Assembly: GCF_022678645.1 (NCBI RefSeq)
Contig: NZ_JALBWV010000035.1
Location: 1 to 64,000, forward strand
DNA length: 64,000 nucleotides
From: Saccharopolyspora soli
GTDB lineage: Bacteria > Actinomycetota > Actinomycetes > Mycobacteriales > Pseudonocardiaceae
Direction: 5' to 3'
Below, in pieces: positions 53,787-62,716 of this stretch (positions are counted from its first letter, which is position 1; each line of letters starts with the position of its first letter). Both the position numbers and the translations under genes were made by a program. Below the pieces are notes generated by a model. The model was not told the origin of the DNA, searched no databases, and saw only the letters and a list, made by a program, of their open reading frames with translations.

Positions 53787-54287
53787 GTGAACTCGGCCGC
53801 TCCGGTGATCAGCGATGCCGATCGGGAGTGCATCCGGCGGCAGCTCGGTCGGCCACCGCGCGGGCTGCGCGCCATCGCGGCGCGGGACGCGGCCGGTGAT
53901 CCAACCGTGGTGCAGACGAAGCCCCGGCTGGAGGACGGCACCCCGTTCCCGACGCTGTACTACCTGACCGCGCCCCAGCTGGTGGCGCACGCTTCGACGT
54001 TCGAGGCCGAGGGTCTGCTGCGGGAGATGACCGACCGGTTGGCCGCGGACCCGGACCTGGCCGAGCGGTACCGCCGAGCGCACGAGTCCTACCTCGCGGA
54101 GCGCGACGCCCTCGAACCGCTGGGCACCGAGGTGAGCGCCGGTGGCATGCCGGACCGCGTGAAGTGCCTCCACGTGCACATAGCCCACGCCCTGGCCAAG
54201 GGGCCGGGTGTCAACCCGTTCGGCGACGAGGCGATAGCCCTGATCGCCGAACGTTGGCCGGAACACCGCCACCTCCTCAACCGCTGA
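53787..54287 (+). CDS. DUF501 family protein
   Basis: The 166-residue cytoplasmic protein matches the actinobacterial DUF501 family (Rv1025): RQLGRPPRGLRAIAARDAAG, VVQTKPRLEDGTPFPTLYYL, LREMTDRLAADPDLAERYRR, and the C-terminal GGMPDRVKCLHVHIAHALAK segment with conserved Cys and two His. Those residues could bind a metal, but the function is unknown. GTG 53787 has GGAAAGGA about nine bases upstream; TTG 53781 overlapping the previous stop is an alternative. Confidence 0.92.
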   Translation: MNSAAPVISDADRECIRRQLGRPPRGLRAIAARDAAGDPTVVQTKPRLEDGTPFPTLYYLTAPQLVAHASTFEAEGLLREMTDRLAADPDLAERYRRAHESYLAERDALEPLGTEVSAGGMPDRVKCLHVHIAHALAKGPGVNPFGDEAIALIAERWPEHRHLLNR

Positions 54288-54405
54288 CCCGTCTTTCGCG
54301 TCGAGGAATTCCGTGCTCGGGTGCCTAGAACTGGCACTCGGGAACCCGGACGAAGCAGTCTCCTGTTCGCCGGAAATCGGACCGCGTCGGAGTGTCGTTC
54401 AGGGG

Positions 54406-56019
54406 TCACTGGGTCGGAGCGATGCGGTCGAGGAGGCCGCGGGCGGCCGGGATCGGCGTTGCACCGAAGGTGTGGCCGAACGCGGCGAGCCGCGTAGCGG
54501 CGAAAGCCTCCGCGACCTGCGTCGGAGCGTGGCGGAACAGCAGCGACGCCTGGAGCGTCAGCGACAGGAGCTCCGCGAGGCCGCGCGCCCGTTCGGGCGC
54601 CGGAGCGGCGAGCTCGCCGCGGAGGCGCCGCAGCGCGGCGTCGTAGTCGGCGTTGGCGCCGGAGGCGGCGTCGAGTTCGGCGACGAGGGCGTCCTGTGTG
54701 GACGGTTGTTTGTCCAGTGCTCGCAGCAGGTCCAGCGCCGTGACATTGCCCGAGCCTTCCCAGATCGAGCTCAGCGGCGCCTCCCGGTACAGGCGGGGGA
54801 GTCCGGAGTCCTCGACATAACCGTTGCCGCCCAAGCATTCCAGCGCTTCGGCGACCACCGCCGGGGCGCGCTTGCACACGTAGAACTTCGCCGCGGGCAG
54901 CGCCAGTCGCAGCAGTTCGTGCTCGCCCTGCTCGACCGCCGCCGCCAGGCGCATCGCCAGCGTCGTCGCGGCTTCCGATTCCAGCGCCAGGTCGGCCAGG
55001 ACGTTCTGCATCAGCGGCAGGTCCGCCAGCCGATGGCCGAAGGCGCTGCGGTGCTGCACGTGGTGCGCGGCTTCCGACAGTGCGATCCGGATGTTGGCCG
55101 CTGAGCCGAGGACGCAGTCCAGCCTGGTCATCGACACCATCTCGATGATGCAGCGGACCCCGCGGCCTTCTTCGCCGATCAGGTGGCCGAGCGCGCCGGT
55201 GTACTCGATCTCGGCCGAGGCGTTGGACTTGTTGCCGAGCTTGTCCTTCAGGCGCTGCAACCGGATCTCGTTGCGGCTGCCGTCCGGCAGCACTCGCGGC
55301 ACCAGGAAGCAGCTCAGCCCGCCGGGCGCCTGCGCCAGGGTCAGGAACAGGTCGTTCATCGGCGCCGAGGTGAACCACTTGTGCCCGACGATCCGGTAGG
55401 TGCCGTCGGCCAGCGGTTCGGCCGCGGTGGTGTTGGCGCGCACGTCCGAGCCGCCCTGCTTCTCGGTCATCGACATGCCCGCCAGCAGCGCCGACTTCTC
55501 CGTCGGCGGGCGCAGCCCGAACTCGTAGGCCGATGCGGCGAGTTTCGGCTCGTACTGGCTGGCCAGCGTCGGCGCGTAGCGCAGCGCGGGCACGGCGGCG
55601 TAGGTCATGGAGATCGGACAGGTGTGCCCCGCCTCGACCTGCGACCACAGGTAGAAACCGGCGGCCCGGCGCAGGTGCGCGCCCGGCCCCTGCGTCCACG
55701 GTGCCGCGTGCAGGCCGTGGTCGATCGCCCGGGACATCAGCCGGTGCCAGGACGGGTGGAATTCGACCTCGTCGATCCGGTTGCCGTAGCGGTCGTGGGT
55801 GCGCAGCCGCGGCGGGTGCTCGTTGGCCAACCGACCGTGCTCGCGAGCCTGCGCGGAACCAGCCTCCAGCGCGAGCGCCGTGAGGTCGCCGACGGCGTAG
55901 CGGGTGAGCGCGGCGCCCAGCGCCGGGTCGCAGGCCAGCGGATCGAAACCGTCCAGCGGGGGCGGCTGATTGGCCACCCGGTGGGTGCTGAACACCGGTG
56001 GCTCATCGATGAGCGTCAT
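54406..56019 (-). CDS. AidB-like acyl-CoA dehydrogenase
   Basis: The 537-residue flavoprotein belongs to the AidB branch of acyl-CoA dehydrogenases, longer than catabolic members (about 390). It has an N-terminal extension with NQPPPLDGFDPLACDPALGA, the FAD segments AGMSMTEKQGGSDVRANTT and IVGHKWFTSAPMNDLFLTLA, the catalytic-core loop SIWEGSGNVTALDLLRAL and LECLGGNGYVEDSGLPRLYR. AidB of E. coli is part of the alkylation response and binds DNA; the DNA-binding C-terminal region is present in outline. No ada or alkB genes are near. It is inserted on the minus strand between DUF501 and ppx relative to M. tuberculosis. Confidence 0.92.
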   Translation of the reverse strand: MTLIDEPPVFSTHRVANQPPPLDGFDPLACDPALGAALTRYAVGDLTALALEAGSAQAREHGRLANEHPPRLRTHDRYGNRIDEVEFHPSWHRLMSRAIDHGLHAAPWTQGPGAHLRRAAGFYLWSQVEAGHTCPISMTYAAVPALRYAPTLASQYEPKLAASAYEFGLRPPTEKSALLAGMSMTEKQGGSDVRANTTAAEPLADGTYRIVGHKWFTSAPMNDLFLTLAQAPGGLSCFLVPRVLPDGSRNEIRLQRLKDKLGNKSNASAEIEYTGALGHLIGEEGRGVRCIIEMVSMTRLDCVLGSAANIRIALSEAAHHVQHRSAFGHRLADLPLMQNVLADLALESEAATTLAMRLAAAVEQGEHELLRLALPAAKFYVCKRAPAVVAEALECLGGNGYVEDSGLPRLYREAPLSSIWEGSGNVTALDLLRALDKQPSTQDALVAELDAASGANADYDAALRRLRGELAAPAPERARGLAELLSLTLQASLLFRHAPTQVAEAFAATRLAAFGHTFGATPIPAARGLLDRIAPTQ

Positions 56020-56229
56020 GTTCGGAGGGTAGGCGCAAATCCCACCTGAACAGCGGACGTTCGGCCTATTGATCCACTCGACCGGCGCAACCGGACTGGT
56101 CGGCCGAGCCCACACCAGTCAGACGGGTGATGTGTCGGCTCGCCGTCCGGCGTTCCTCGAACCGGTGGTGTATCCAGGAATCCGTCTCGTTTTTCCGGTG
56201 CTGTTCAGGTCTGCGTGGGGGATGCAGCA

Positions 56230-57762
56230 GTGACGGCTGGCAAGAAGCGCCACGGCAAGCATGGGTGGCAGACAGCTCGGCGATTCGGCTCAGCGGCGCG
56301 GCGAACAGCGCGGAAGTGGGCCGCTGTGACCGCGATGGCGCCGGTGCTGCTGCTACCGGCCACTTTGGCGGGCGCGTCGAGTTCGTTCCAGGCGGGGCCG
56401 CTGAAACCGACTGGCCAACATCCTGATCCGCGCCAGCTCGGGGTGACCGGGCAGCTGCCGCGGAACCCGCAGCTCAGCCCCGAGTTGTTGAACCGGGCGG
56501 CCGATCCGGGGCAGCTGGCCACCGGCGCTGGGCCGCAGGTGGCATTGCCGCGGGGACCGCTGGGTATTCCGAAGCCGGTGCTGGCCGCGTACGTCCGGGC
56601 CGCGGACTTGGTGGACAAGGCCGATCGGGGCTGCGGACTGCACTGGTCGGTGCTGGCGTCGATCGGCCGGATCGAGTCCGAGCACGCTCGCTCCGGCAGC
56701 GTTGACGTGGTGGGTACGACGGTGCGGGCGATCCTCGGCCCGCGGCTGTCGGGCGGGCCGGACGTCGCCGCGATCTCGGACACCGACGGGGGCCGCTTCG
56801 ACGGCGACCCGGTGTGGGACCGGGCGGTCGGGCCGATGCAGTTCATCCCGTCGACCTGGCGAATGTTCGCCGTCGATGGCAACGAAGACGGGGTTGCCAG
56901 CCCGCACAACATCCACGACGCCAGCGTCGCGGCCGGGCAGTACCTCTGCGGCGGGGGCGGCGATCTGCGCGATCCGCGAGATCTCGCGGCGGCGGTGTTC
57001 AACTACAACCACTCGGACAGCTACGTGCGGACCGTGCTGATCTGGGCGGCTGCGTACGCGAAGGGCGTGACGCCGACGCCGTCGGAGTTGTCTCCAGCGG
57101 TTGATGACGTGCTCGCGGGCGAACGTCTGCCGAACGGTCCAGCGGTGCTGGCCCTGCCACCGGCAGCGCCACCACCGGCTCCCGTGCCGACACCGCAACC
57201 AGCCCGACCCGCCCCGGCTGGGCCACCACCGGCGCCGTCGCGTCCGGCACCGCCGATCAGCGTCGACCCGCCGACCATCCCGCAGCCGACACCGCCGGAT
57301 GTCGCACCGCCCGAGCTGACCACGCCGCCCAGCCCGATACCGCCCGAAACGCCGCCGAACTCGACTGCGCCCGGCTCGACGACGCAACCCGGAACGCCGC
57401 CACCGGCGACCAGCGCCCCGCCCGGAGCGAGTCAACCGGGCATTCCGCCGGAACCGAGCCAGCCCGGCGCACCGCCGCCGGGAACCTCGGCGCCGCCACC
57501 CGCGCCGGGCGGGACCGTGCCCCCGTCCGAAAGCCTCGTGCCACCGGCGCCGCCGTCCGACCCGATACCGTCGAACGCCTGCGATCCAGGGGTGCTCACC
57601 AGCGGCGAGTTCGCCACCGCGGAACAGCCGCCGGGGACGAGCCTCGAACCGGGCGCGGCCGACCCGGCCGCCGCTGTCCCCGGCCAGGTCGTTTTCGTCG
57701 AAACTGGCACCGCGGGTGCGCTCGGCCCCTGCACCGTTCCTGCCGACTACCGCCCGCTGTGA
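56230..57762 (+). CDS. Secreted lytic transglycosylase with proline-rich tail (copy 3 of 3)
   Basis: The 510-residue protein has a long basic N-terminus and a signal or anchor helix (about 31-50, WAAVTAMAPVLLLPATLAGA), then the transglycosylase domain (about 105-285) with Glu in WSVLASIGRIESEHARSG, SDTDGGRFDGDPVWDRAVGP, and MQFIPSTWRMFAVDGNEDGV. The calcium-type loop is degenerate (DGNEDGVASPHN). About 150 residues of Pro/Ala/Ser/Thr repeats follow, ending in a short domain with two cysteines (NACDPGVL ... GPCTVPAD). The tail may span the wall or be O-mannosylated by Pmt. A GTG at 56230 was preferred over 56215. Confidence 0.9.
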   Translation: MTAGKKRHGKHGWQTARRFGSAARRTARKWAAVTAMAPVLLLPATLAGASSSFQAGPLKPTGQHPDPRQLGVTGQLPRNPQLSPELLNRAADPGQLATGAGPQVALPRGPLGIPKPVLAAYVRAADLVDKADRGCGLHWSVLASIGRIESEHARSGSVDVVGTTVRAILGPRLSGGPDVAAISDTDGGRFDGDPVWDRAVGPMQFIPSTWRMFAVDGNEDGVASPHNIHDASVAAGQYLCGGGGDLRDPRDLAAAVFNYNHSDSYVRTVLIWAAAYAKGVTPTPSELSPAVDDVLAGERLPNGPAVLALPPAAPPPAPVPTPQPARPAPAGPPPAPSRPAPPISVDPPTIPQPTPPDVAPPELTTPPSPIPPETPPNSTAPGSTTQPGTPPPATSAPPGASQPGIPPEPSQPGAPPPGTSAPPPAPGGTVPPSESLVPPAPPSDPIPSNACDPGVLTSGEFATAEQPPGTSLEPGAADPAAAVPGQVVFVETGTAGALGPCTVPADYRPL

Positions 57763-57953
57763 ACCGTCACGACCGTCGTGCCAGCTGCTCCGGATCGGGT
57801 GGTGCGTTGACAGCTGAGCGAAGCCGCGATCACCGGAAGATCCACGACATCGGGCGACCCAACGCCCGTCAGTTCGGGTGAACTTCGGGGCGCTGGCCCG
57901 AGCCGCTAGCGTTGGATGTGGGTGCACACCCGTCGAGCGCGAGGAGGACGCAG

Positions 57954-58907
57954 ATGCCACGGGTCGCGGCGATCGACTGCGGGACGAACTCGATCCGCTT
58001 GCTGGTAGCAGATGTGACAGTGCACGACGACGGTCGGCGCGACCTGCGTGATGTGCACCGGGAGATGCGGATCGTCCGGCTCGGCCAAGGCGTCGACGCC
58101 ACCGGGCGGCTCGCCGAGGAAGCCCTGGAGCGCACCAGGGTCGCGCTGGTCGACTACGCCGCGATCGCCCGTCGCAAGGGCGTCGAGCGGATCCGCATGG
58201 TGGCCACCTCGGCCACTCGGGACGCGTCCAACCGCGAGGACTTCTTCGCCATGGTCCGGGACACCATCGGGGTCGAAGCCGAGGTGATCACCGGTGACGA
58301 AGAGGCCCGGCTGTCGTTCACCGGCGCGGTCGGCGACCTCGACCCGGCGGATGGGCCGTTCGTGGTCACCGACATCGGCGGCGGTTCCACCGAGCTGGTG
58401 GTGGGCACTTGGGACGGTGCCAGCGCCGACATCACCGCCGCGTACTCCGCCGACATCGGCTGCGTGCGCCTGACCGAGCGCTGCCTGCGCAGCGATCCGC
58501 CCACCGACGACGAGGTCCGGGAGGCCGAGAAGGTGACCCGGCAGATCCTCGACGACGCGTTCGCCGCGGTGGACTGCGCGGCAGCGCGCACCTGGGTCGG
58601 GGTGGCGGGCACGGTGACCACGCTGTCCGCCATCGCGCAGGAACTACCCGAATACGACCCGGTCGCAATTCATCTTTCCCATATTTCCCAGACCCGAATC
58701 GGGCAGATCGCCGCGGACTTGCTCCGAATGGGGCATGACGAACGTGCCTCGATCGGCTCCTTGCATCCGGGCCGAGTGGATGTGATCGGCGGTGGCGCGC
58801 TGGTGGTGAAGGTGCTGGCAGAAGAATTGGAGGAGCGCGCGGGCATTTCCGCGATGACCGTCAGTGAGCACGACATACTCGACGGTATAGCCTTGTCTAT
58901 CAGCTAG
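57954..58907 (+). CDS. ppx: Ppx/GppA exopolyphosphatase family protein
   Basis: The 317-residue protein has the ASKHA fold: phosphate loop RVAAIDCGTNSIRLLVADV, IRMVATSATRDASNREDFFA, VITGDEEARLSFTGAVGDL, the second loop FVVTDIGGGSTELVVGTWD, VAGTVTTLSAIAQELPEYDP and GRVDVIGGGALVVKVLAEE. Members hydrolyse polyphosphate or pppGpp, linking to the stringent response. It lacks the C-terminal HD-like domain of long Ppx, like Rv1026. The ATG has GAGGAGG upstream. It ends the conserved eno-to-ppx block. Confidence 0.94.
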   Translation: MPRVAAIDCGTNSIRLLVADVTVHDDGRRDLRDVHREMRIVRLGQGVDATGRLAEEALERTRVALVDYAAIARRKGVERIRMVATSATRDASNREDFFAMVRDTIGVEAEVITGDEEARLSFTGAVGDLDPADGPFVVTDIGGGSTELVVGTWDGASADITAAYSADIGCVRLTERCLRSDPPTDDEVREAEKVTRQILDDAFAAVDCAAARTWVGVAGTVTTLSAIAQELPEYDPVAIHLSHISQTRIGQIAADLLRMGHDERASIGSLHPGRVDVIGGGALVVKVLAEELEERAGISAMTVSEHDILDGIALSIS

Positions 58908-59033
58908 TTCTCAGTATGTGGACCGCTAGCCCATTTTCTGGATGGTTCGAGATCTGGATCGAGTCAGAAAGTGACGGCTTTGTGACAGTGCATCGCCGCA
59001 AGGCGGTTCTCACCTATGTTTACGCTCGTCTGA

Positions 59034-59057
59034 CGCGGCGGTGAATGAACCGCCGCG
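59034..59057 (+). promoter_or_regulatory. Hairpin in the leader of the peptide transporter operon
   Basis: A perfect 9-bp inverted repeat CGCGGCGGT-GAATGA-ACCGCCGCG lies 60 bases before the binding-protein start codon. The AT-rich block upstream (58940-59030, with TTGTGACA and TATGTTTAC) probably contains the promoter. The hairpin may protect the 5' end of the message or be an operator. Confidence 0.4.
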
Positions 59058-59116
59058 CGTGATGACCCCGGAAATCAAAAACCCTCTGGGGCACACGTGG
59101 AAGCGGGAGGACCTAC

Positions 59117-60748
59117 ATGCGAAAGGGACGTTTGGCCGCTTTGATCGCGGCCCCGCTGGCCGTGGCGATGATCGCCACCGGCTGCGGCGGGGGCGGCAGC
59201 GGCTCGGGAGAGGACGGCATCGTCACCCTCGACTGGGGTGAGCCGGAGAACCCTCTGGTCCCAGCCAACACCACCGAGGAAAACGGTGGTTTCGTCGTCA
59301 ACGCCCTGTTCACCGGACTGGTGAACTACCGGGCTAGTGACCTCAAGGTGGAGAACGCGGTCGCGGAGTCGATCGAGAGCACCGACCACCAGAACTACAC
59401 GATCAAGCTGAAGCCGGGCTGGACGTTCCACGACGGGACCCCGGTCAAGGCCAAGAACTTCGTGGACGCCTGGAACTACTCCGCGTACGGTCCGCACGGC
59501 TTCCAAGGCGCGAGCTTCTTCGAGCAGATCGACGGCTACGACGCGATGCAGTCCGAAGACCCGGACGGCGACGACGGCCCGCTTCAGGCGCCACCCCCAG
59601 CCGCGGACAAGCTGGCCGGGCTGAACGTGGTCGACGACAACACCTTCACGGTCCGGCTGAAGGCGCCGTTCACGATCTTCCCGGTCGTCCTCGGCTACTC
59701 GGCCTACATGCCGCTGCCGGACTCGTTCTTCCGGGACCCGAAGGCGTTCGAGGAGCACCCGATCGGCAACGGGCCGTTCAAGTTCGACTCCCGCATCCCG
59801 AACCAGGAACTTCGGATCAGCGCCTACGACCAGTACGCGGGCACTGACAAGCCGACGATCCGGGGCGCCGTCTTCAAGGTCTACGACCAGCTCGACGCCG
59901 CCTACCAGGACCTGATCTCGGGCAACCTGGACTTCCTGCGGGCCATCCCGGTCTCCGCGCTGGTCGGCGACAAGTGGAAGCAGGACCTCGGCGACCGCGC
60001 CAAGCAGAAGCCAGGTCTGCTGACCCAGAACATGGGCTTCCCGATCTACGATCCGAAGTTCAAGAACCCCTTGCTGCGCAAAGCGATCTCGATGTCGATC
60101 GACCGCAAGACGATCACGCAGCAGGTGTTCGCCGGGGGCCGCGACCCCGCCGACGGCTTCGCCACCCCGGCGGTCGACGGCTACCGCCCGAACCAGTGCG
60201 GTGAGGCATGCGAGTTCAACCCGGAGAAGGCCAAGCAGTACCTGCAGCAGGCCGGTGGGTTCCAGGGCGTGCTGACCGTGGAGACCAACGGCGACGGCGG
60301 CCACAACGAGTGGGCGCAGGCCGTGGCCGCGAGCATCAAGCAGAACCTCGGCATCGAGACGCAGTTCGTCCCGACCCCGACGTTCGGCGAGTTCCGGCAG
60401 AAGGCGAACGCGTTCCAGTTCAGCGGCCTGTTCCGGACCGGTTGGAAGGCCGACTACCCGAACATCGAGACCTTCCTGACGCAGCTCTACCGCACGAACG
60501 CGTCGTCGAACGACTACAAGTACAGCAACCCCGCGTTCGATGCGGCCCTCGACCGGGCGAACGCGGCTCCCACCGTCGAGGCGGCCACCGCCGCCTACGC
60601 CGACGCGGAGAAGCTGCTCGCCGACGACCTGCCGATCGTCCCGCTGTGGACGCAGCCCGTGCAGTACGGCTTCTCGGAGCGGATCGCTCAAGGTGAGGTC
60701 AAGGCTTACCGTGAACTTGACCTGACGACGGTGCGCCTGAACCCGTAA
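59117..60748 (+). CDS. Peptide ABC transporter substrate-binding lipoprotein
   Basis: This 543-residue lipoprotein (signal peptide with lipobox MIATGC, Cys at about residue 23) belongs to the DppA/OppA family (SBP_bac_5). It has the N-terminal strand TLDWGEPENPLVPANTTEEN, the family block YTIKLKPGWTFHDGTPVKAK and FVDAWNYS, PIGNGPFKFDS, LLRKAISMSIDRKTITQQV and DLPIVPLWTQPVQYGFSERI near the end. It captures oligopeptides outside the membrane for the downstream permeases. Substrates cannot be read from the sequence. GGGAGG lies upstream of the ATG. A hairpin separates it from the permease gene. Confidence 0.95.
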   Translation: MRKGRLAALIAAPLAVAMIATGCGGGGSGSGEDGIVTLDWGEPENPLVPANTTEENGGFVVNALFTGLVNYRASDLKVENAVAESIESTDHQNYTIKLKPGWTFHDGTPVKAKNFVDAWNYSAYGPHGFQGASFFEQIDGYDAMQSEDPDGDDGPLQAPPPAADKLAGLNVVDDNTFTVRLKAPFTIFPVVLGYSAYMPLPDSFFRDPKAFEEHPIGNGPFKFDSRIPNQELRISAYDQYAGTDKPTIRGAVFKVYDQLDAAYQDLISGNLDFLRAIPVSALVGDKWKQDLGDRAKQKPGLLTQNMGFPIYDPKFKNPLLRKAISMSIDRKTITQQVFAGGRDPADGFATPAVDGYRPNQCGEACEFNPEKAKQYLQQAGGFQGVLTVETNGDGGHNEWAQAVAASIKQNLGIETQFVPTPTFGEFRQKANAFQFSGLFRTGWKADYPNIETFLTQLYRTNASSNDYKYSNPAFDAALDRANAAPTVEAATAAYADAEKLLADDLPIVPLWTQPVQYGFSERIAQGEVKAYRELDLTTVRLNP

Positions 60749-60760
60749 AACCGAACCGGT

Positions 60761-60791
60761 GCCCGGCCCGTCTCGATCAGGCGGGCCGGGC
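60761..60791 (+). terminator. Attenuating hairpin between binding-protein and permease genes
   Basis: A perfect 10-bp stem GCCCGGCCCG (60761-60770) with CGGGCCGGGC (60782-60791) lies 13 bases after the stop codon. In ABC operons such hairpins usually raise the ratio of binding protein to permease by partial termination or RNA protection. Confidence 0.65.
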
Positions 60792-60820
60792 CCTGCGCTG
60801 GCTGTGATGAGGAGGCCCGA

Positions 60821-61747
60821 ATGGGTCGCTACGTGTTGCGGCGGTTGCTGCAACTGATCCCGGTGTTCATCGGGACCACCCTGATCATCTACTTGCTGGT
60901 CTGGGCGATCCCGGGTGACCCGTTCGCGGGAAAGTGCGGTGACCGGGGCTGCCCGCCCGCCTACATCGCCGAAATGCACGAGAAGTACAACCTGGACGAC
61001 CCCCTGATCGTTCAGTACTTCAAATACCTCGGAAAGCTCCTAACGGGTGATTTCGGGGAAACGTACGCGGGTATCCCGATCAGCACGCTGATGGAGAACG
61101 CCTACCCGATCACGATCAAGTTGGCCCTCGTCGCGCTGATCATCGAGGGCGTCATCGGCCTGGCCGCTGGCATCCTGACCGGCCTGCGCGGTCGCGGCTT
61201 CCTGGACAACCTGGTCCTGGTGTCGACGCTGTTCCTGATCTCGCTGCCGGTGTTCGTCACCGGTTTCATCCTGCAGATCGTGCTGGGCAGCGAACTCGGC
61301 ATCATCAGGCCAACGGTGAGCTCGAACCCATCGATCGGGGAGCTGATCGTGCCGGGATTCGTGCTCGGCTCGCTGTCGATGGCGTACGTGGCCCGGCTGA
61401 CCCGGACCAGCATGATGGAGAACCGTCGCGCCGACTTCGTGCGGACCGCGGTCGCCAAGGGCCTGGAGCCCAGGCGGGTCGTCGGCGTGCACCTGCTGCG
61501 GAACTCGCTGATCCCGGTGATCACGTTCCTGGGCACCGACCTCGGCACCTTGATGGGCGGCGCCATCGTCACCGAGGGCGTGTTCAACATCCGCGGCATC
61601 GGGGGCTTGGTCTTCAGGGCGATCCTGACCAAGGAAGGCACCACGGTTACCGGCATCGTCACCGTGCTGGTGCTGGTCTACCTGCTGATGAACCTGCTCG
61701 TGGACATTCTCTACGCGGTTCTCGACCCGAGGATCCGATATGACTGA
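60821..61747 (+). CDS. Peptide ABC transporter permease (DppB type)
   Basis: The 308-residue permease has six predicted helices. The N-terminus MGRYVLRRLLQLIPVFIGTT and the loop PGDPFAGKCGDRGCPPAYIA are typical of DppB/OppB, and the EAA coupling motif is NRRADFVRTAVAKGLEPRRV. Cysteines in the first periplasmic loop (GKCGDRGCPP) are common in actinobacterial members. It overlaps the next gene by eight bases and forms the heterodimeric channel with it. Confidence 0.94.
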   Translation: MGRYVLRRLLQLIPVFIGTTLIIYLLVWAIPGDPFAGKCGDRGCPPAYIAEMHEKYNLDDPLIVQYFKYLGKLLTGDFGETYAGIPISTLMENAYPITIKLALVALIIEGVIGLAAGILTGLRGRGFLDNLVLVSTLFLISLPVFVTGFILQIVLGSELGIIRPTVSSNPSIGELIVPGFVLGSLSMAYVARLTRTSMMENRRADFVRTAVAKGLEPRRVVGVHLLRNSLIPVITFLGTDLGTLMGGAIVTEGVFNIRGIGGLVFRAILTKEGTTVTGIVTVLVLVYLLMNLLVDILYAVLDPRIRYD

Positions 61748-62705
61748 CCAAAGCGCATCCAGCCTCGTCACGGACCTGACCGACGCGGACGCGGCACATG
61801 TGGAGACAGCCGGACCGGCCGGGGGCAGGAACGAGAAGCCCCGCGGTCTGTGGGGAGATGCGTGGCGGGAACTGCGCAGCCGCCCGCTGTTCATCGTCGC
61901 CTCGGTGATCATCCTGGTGCTGCTGTTCATCGCTGCCTTCCCGAGCGTGTTCACCTCGGTCGACCCGGCCTTCCAGGATCTGGCCAAGTCCCGGCAGGCG
62001 CCGTCGGCCGGGGCTCCCTTCGGCTACGACAACCTCGGCCGCGACATCTACGCGCGCGCCATCTACGGCACCCGGGCGTCGATCACCGTCGGCTTGCTGG
62101 CGACGATCCTGACAGTGCTGCTCGGCGGCACGGTCGGCATCATGGCCGGTTACTTCGGCGGCTGGTTCGACAACCTGTGCTCCCGGTTCTCCGAGATCTT
62201 CCTGGGCTTGCCGTTCGTGCTCGGCGCGATCGTCATCCTGACCACCTTCAACGCGGAGGTCACCGTGCCCAGCGGGGCGCGGATCGTCACCCAGGTGGTG
62301 CTGACGATCGCGGTGCTGTCCTGGCCGATCTCGATGCGGATCATGCGCGCGGCGGCGATCTCGGCCAAGCAACAGGACTACGTGAAGGCAGCGAGGGCGC
62401 TCGGCGCCAGTGCGCCGCGGATCATCGTGCGCCACATGCTGCCGAACTGCCTGGCGCCTGTCCTGGTGTACTCGACGATCGCGCTGGGCGGCTTCATCGG
62501 TGCCGAGGCGACGCTGTCGTTCCTGGGCATCGGGCTGCGTGATCCAGTGGTGTCCTGGGGCGTGATGATCGCCGAGTCGCGCAGCTACATCCAGGGCGCG
62601 CCGCACCTGCTGCTGTTCCCGGCCGGGTTCCTGGTGGTCACGGTGCTGGCGTTCGTGATGCTCGGCGACGCCGTGCGCGACGCGCTCGACCCGAAGCAGA
62701 GGTAG
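61740..62705 (+). CDS. Peptide ABC transporter permease (DppC type)
   Basis: The 321-residue permease has a long cytoplasmic N-terminus (about 1-40), a first helix RPLFIVASVIILVLLFIAAF, the block PSAGAPFGYDNLGRDIYARA typical of DppC/OppC, and the EAA motif SAKQQDYVKAARALGASAPR. The C-terminus DAVRDALDPKQR is also diagnostic. It overlaps the upstream permease gene by eight bases and is followed after 11 bases by the first ATPase gene. Confidence 0.95.
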   Translation: MTDQSASSLVTDLTDADAAHVETAGPAGGRNEKPRGLWGDAWRELRSRPLFIVASVIILVLLFIAAFPSVFTSVDPAFQDLAKSRQAPSAGAPFGYDNLGRDIYARAIYGTRASITVGLLATILTVLLGGTVGIMAGYFGGWFDNLCSRFSEIFLGLPFVLGAIVILTTFNAEVTVPSGARIVTQVVLTIAVLSWPISMRIMRAAAISAKQQDYVKAARALGASAPRIIVRHMLPNCLAPVLVYSTIALGGFIGAEATLSFLGIGLRDPVVSWGVMIAESRSYIQGAPHLLLFPAGFLVVTVLAFVMLGDAVRDALDPKQR

Positions 62706-62716
62706 GAGAAACCGCT

